From a virus, in IMG/VR virus record IMGVR_UViG_3300025889_020642, positions 1 through 34,250 of that record: 34,250 bases of DNA; one strand, given 5' to 3'. The position numbers were made by a program, and so were the translations under genes. Positions within the stretch are counted from its first letter, which is position 1. The number at the start of each line of letters is the position of its first letter. A model generated the notes under the pieces. That model did no database searches. It worked only from the letters and a program-made list of their open reading frames with translations, and was not told the origin of the DNA. Shown here one piece after another: positions 32,211 through 34,250 of the stretch.

Positions 32211-33461
32211 ATGAACAAAGATAATAAACTCAAAGTGCTTGTATTGTCAGATCACGCTCTTTCAACAAGTGGAGTAGGTACACAAACAAGGCATTTAATT
32301 GAAGGCCTTTTAAAGAAAAATACATGGACTTTTAGACAGTTTGGCGCTGCACTAAAACACAATGACTATAGAACGGTAGTCGTTAATGAAGATTTTATCA
32401 TTAAACCTATTGATGGATTTGGTAACCCTGATCTTATTCGTGTAACCTTAGCAACAGAAAAGCCAGATGTATTATTTATCTTTACTGATCCTAGATTTTT
32501 TACTTGGCTCTTTGACATCGAAGATGAAATTCACCAAACATGCCCGATTGTTTGGTGGCATGTTTGGGACAATTATCCTTTCCCAGAGTTTAATGACAGT
32601 TATTATCAAGCAACAGACTTGATTAACTGTCATAGTCATATGACATACACGATGCTTGAAGATAGATATCCAGATAAAACTAATTTTATTCCTCACGCTT
32701 TACCACCTGGTCTTTTTTATAAAATGCCAAAAAACAAAACTATGGAATATAAAACTTCGCTCTTAGGTGAAGACAGAAAAGATCATTTTGTAGGTATCTG
32801 GGTAAATAGAAATGCAAAAAGAAAAAGACCGGCAGACCTGTTGCATTCGTGGAAATTGTTTTTAGATAGGTTAGAGAGTAATGAAGGGCACAGGAAAGCA
32901 ACATTGATCATGCATACAGAACCTCTAGATAGTGAAGGACCAAATTTATTTAAAGTTTCAGAAATGCTAGGAATACAAGACAATGTATTTTTCTCTAGAG
33001 ACAGACTAGAGTTTGAAAAAATGAATGTGCTATATAATATTTCAGATTTTTGTGTCAACACTTCTTATGCAGAGGGTTTTGGTTTAGCAACTTTAGAAGC
33101 AATGTTAACTGGAACACCTATTATCGCACCAAAAACCGGAGGATTGACTAGGCAAGTTGTTGATCATAGAGATGGAACAGAAAATGGTGTTGCTTTAAAT
33201 ATTGACTTAAAAACGTTAGTAGGGAGTCAAAACGTACCGTATATTTACGAAGATTATGCATCGAATGAAAATTTTGCAAAAGCATTTGATACAATATACA
33301 AGTTATCACCACATCAAAAAGAAAAGCTGTCAAAAAAAGTTCTAGAATATGCTAATTCTGAATTTAACTATCAAAAAACAATTGACGACTGGCATGATAC
33401 AATGTTAGACACCATTAAAAACTTTAAAAACAAAAAACATTGGAATATTCAAGAGGTTTAA
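32211..33461 (+). CDS. GT4-family glycosyltransferase
   Basis: A 416-residue GT-B protein, full length for GT4. LVLSDHALSTSGVGTQTRHL is the N-domain acceptor loop. PDVLFIFTDPRFFTWL, TNFIPHALPPGLFYKM and GIWVNRNAKRKRPADLL (the usual donor phosphate region) follow. NISDFCVNTSYAEGFGLATL, then EAMLTGTPIIAPKTGGL, is the GT4 ExFGLxxxEA nucleotide-sugar motif. DNYPFPEFNDSYYQATD is a distinctive acidic segment. It has its own promoter elements upstream, apart from the cassette. The next gene starts 2 nt after its stop and is also GT4-like, so the pair could build one linkage. The donor is unknown. Confidence 0.9.
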   Translation: MNKDNKLKVLVLSDHALSTSGVGTQTRHLIEGLLKKNTWTFRQFGAALKHNDYRTVVVNEDFIIKPIDGFGNPDLIRVTLATEKPDVLFIFTDPRFFTWLFDIEDEIHQTCPIVWWHVWDNYPFPEFNDSYYQATDLINCHSHMTYTMLEDRYPDKTNFIPHALPPGLFYKMPKNKTMEYKTSLLGEDRKDHFVGIWVNRNAKRKRPADLLHSWKLFLDRLESNEGHRKATLIMHTEPLDSEGPNLFKVSEMLGIQDNVFFSRDRLEFEKMNVLYNISDFCVNTSYAEGFGLATLEAMLTGTPIIAPKTGGLTRQVVDHRDGTENGVALNIDLKTLVGSQNVPYIYEDYASNENFAKAFDTIYKLSPHQKEKLSKKVLEYANSEFNYQKTIDDWHDTMLDTIKNFKNKKHWNIQEV

Positions 33462-33462
33462 A

Positions 33463-34250
33463 ATGACGATTAAAAAAGTATTACTTAGAGCACCCCTTTT
33501 AACAAATAGTGGTTACGGAGTACATTCAAGACAAATATTTTCTTGGTTAAATTCCAGAAAAGATGTAGATCTGTCAGTTGAGTGTCTTAGCTGGGGAAGA
33601 ACATCTTGGATTGTAAATGAAGACTATGAGTCAGGTCTAATTAAAAAAATAATGCAATGCAGCAAACCAGTTCAACCTGGAAGCTACGACATCACCTTTC
33701 AAGTTCAATTACCTGATGAGTGGGATAATACTTTAGGAAGAAAAAATATTGGAGTATCAGCTATTGTTGAAACAGATAAATGTCGCCCGGAATGGGTCGA
33801 ACACTGCAACAAAATGGACATGATAATTGTACCTTCAACTTTTACAAAAAATGTCATTAAAAGGTCAGGATTTTTAATGAAAAAAATAGCTGTAGTTCCG
33901 GAATGGTTCGATAGCACTGTCGACAACAAAAGTGTAGTTGCCAAACAACTCAATGATGAAAGATATAAAAATATAAAAAAAGACTTTAATATTTTAATGA
34001 TCGGAACACTAACTAGTCAGTTAAAAGAAGACGATAGAAAAAATTTAGAAAATTCAATTAAATGGGCTTTAGAAGAATTTAAAAACGAAAAAGATGTAGG
34101 GCTAGTAATTAAAACTAGTCTAGGAAAAGGCACGACTGCTGACAAAAAAATGTGTTTAGAACATTTAAAAAGAATACTAAGTGGTATAACAGACAAACGT
34201 CCGCCTGTTTATTTTGTTCATGGAAACATGAAGAATGAAGAAATTGCAGC
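33463..34250 (+). CDS. GT4-like glycosyltransferase, 3'-truncated by window edge
   Basis: The frame opens at an ATG at 33463 with AGAGG 7 nt upstream and stays open to the last base (262 codons visible). VLLRAPLLTNSGYGVHSRQI is the GT-B N-terminal loop (N-SGYG), as in the preceding gene. DITFQVQLPDEWDN, IGVSAIVETDKCRPEW, IIVPSTFTKNVIKRSG and VVPEWFDS match GT4 N-domain landmarks, the last being the linker to the C-domain. FNILMIGTLTSQLKEDDRKN begins the donor domain. The C-terminal ExFG motif would fall outside the window. It is likely co-transcribed with the upstream GT4 gene. Confidence 0.82.
   Translation, partial: MTIKKVLLRAPLLTNSGYGVHSRQIFSWLNSRKDVDLSVECLSWGRTSWIVNEDYESGLIKKIMQCSKPVQPGSYDITFQVQLPDEWDNTLGRKNIGVSAIVETDKCRPEWVEHCNKMDMIIVPSTFTKNVIKRSGFLMKKIAVVPEWFDSTVDNKSVVAKQLNDERYKNIKKDFNILMIGTLTSQLKEDDRKNLENSIKWALEEFKNEKDVGLVIKTSLGKGTTADKKMCLEHLKRILSGITDKRPPVYFVHGNMKNEEIA

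Overview
The window reads as part of a large, AT-rich tailed-phage genome, most likely a marine myovirus-like phage, assembled from short tightly packed genes. Evidence: almost no intergenic DNA, many 1-25 nt gene overlaps, several small proteins without cellular homologues that I recognise, a PIN-PhoH ATPase, an Hc1-like DNA-binding protein, a sigma-region-4-like small protein, a virion-type small beta protein, a Cas4/AddB-like Fe-S nuclease, and no bacterial housekeeping genes. The assignment to a phage and to a marine source is inference; no terminase, capsid or polymerase gene lies inside the window. I found no tRNA, rRNA, CRISPR array, IS element or integrase. No stretch over 300 bases lacks a gene.

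Layout. (1) 1-2.6 kb: the 3' part of an unrecognised plus-strand gene, then two minus-strand genes (499-1806 and 1803-2549), overlapping ATGA-style, that share a short helical motif (ITxn LIREA[I/V]). (2) 2.6-8.4 kb: a plus-strand stress-type module in the order YeaH/DUF444 VWA protein, SpoVR/YcgB and PrkA/YeaG serine kinase, followed by an overlapping gene whose second half aligns by eye with the GroEL apical and intermediate domains but which lacks the GroEL ATPase motifs. (3) 8.4-11.6 kb: small phage proteins, a strong terminator, a minus-strand Cys-rich sigma4-like protein, divergent PhoH, and a virion-like small protein.

(4) 11.7-30.8 kb: a long same-strand glycan cassette. It holds about nine glycosyltransferases of different fold families (a GT-B/GT2 fusion, GT2, GT4, a GT15-like mannosyltransferase, CgeB-like, GT11 fucosyltransferase, GT9-like and others), a cupin phosphomannose isomerase-like protein, a radical SAM/SPASM protein, two methyltransferases, a sugar N-formyltransferase plus DegT aminotransferase, a HAD-nucleotidyltransferase-GDPD group, and the Gmd and Fcl enzymes that convert GDP-mannose to GDP-L-fucose. 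A second DegT aminotransferase next to a Gfo/Idh/MocA oxidoreductase is a decayed pseudogene. (5) 30.9-34.25 kb: a HIGH-motif cytidylyltransferase, the Fe-S nuclease, and two more GT4-like glycosyltransferases, the last running off the window end.

How the genes may work together: the PrkA module plausibly reprograms host stress physiology. The glycan cassette could build or modify a fucose-, mannose- and formamido-sugar-containing glycan, either on the virion or on the host surface. The GDP-fucose branch is complete from GDP-mannose to transfer. The most unusual items are the ATPase-less GroEL-like protein, the GT15-like enzyme of a normally fungal family, and a hairpin that displays a perfect Shine-Dalgarno sequence in its loop ahead of the first cassette gene.
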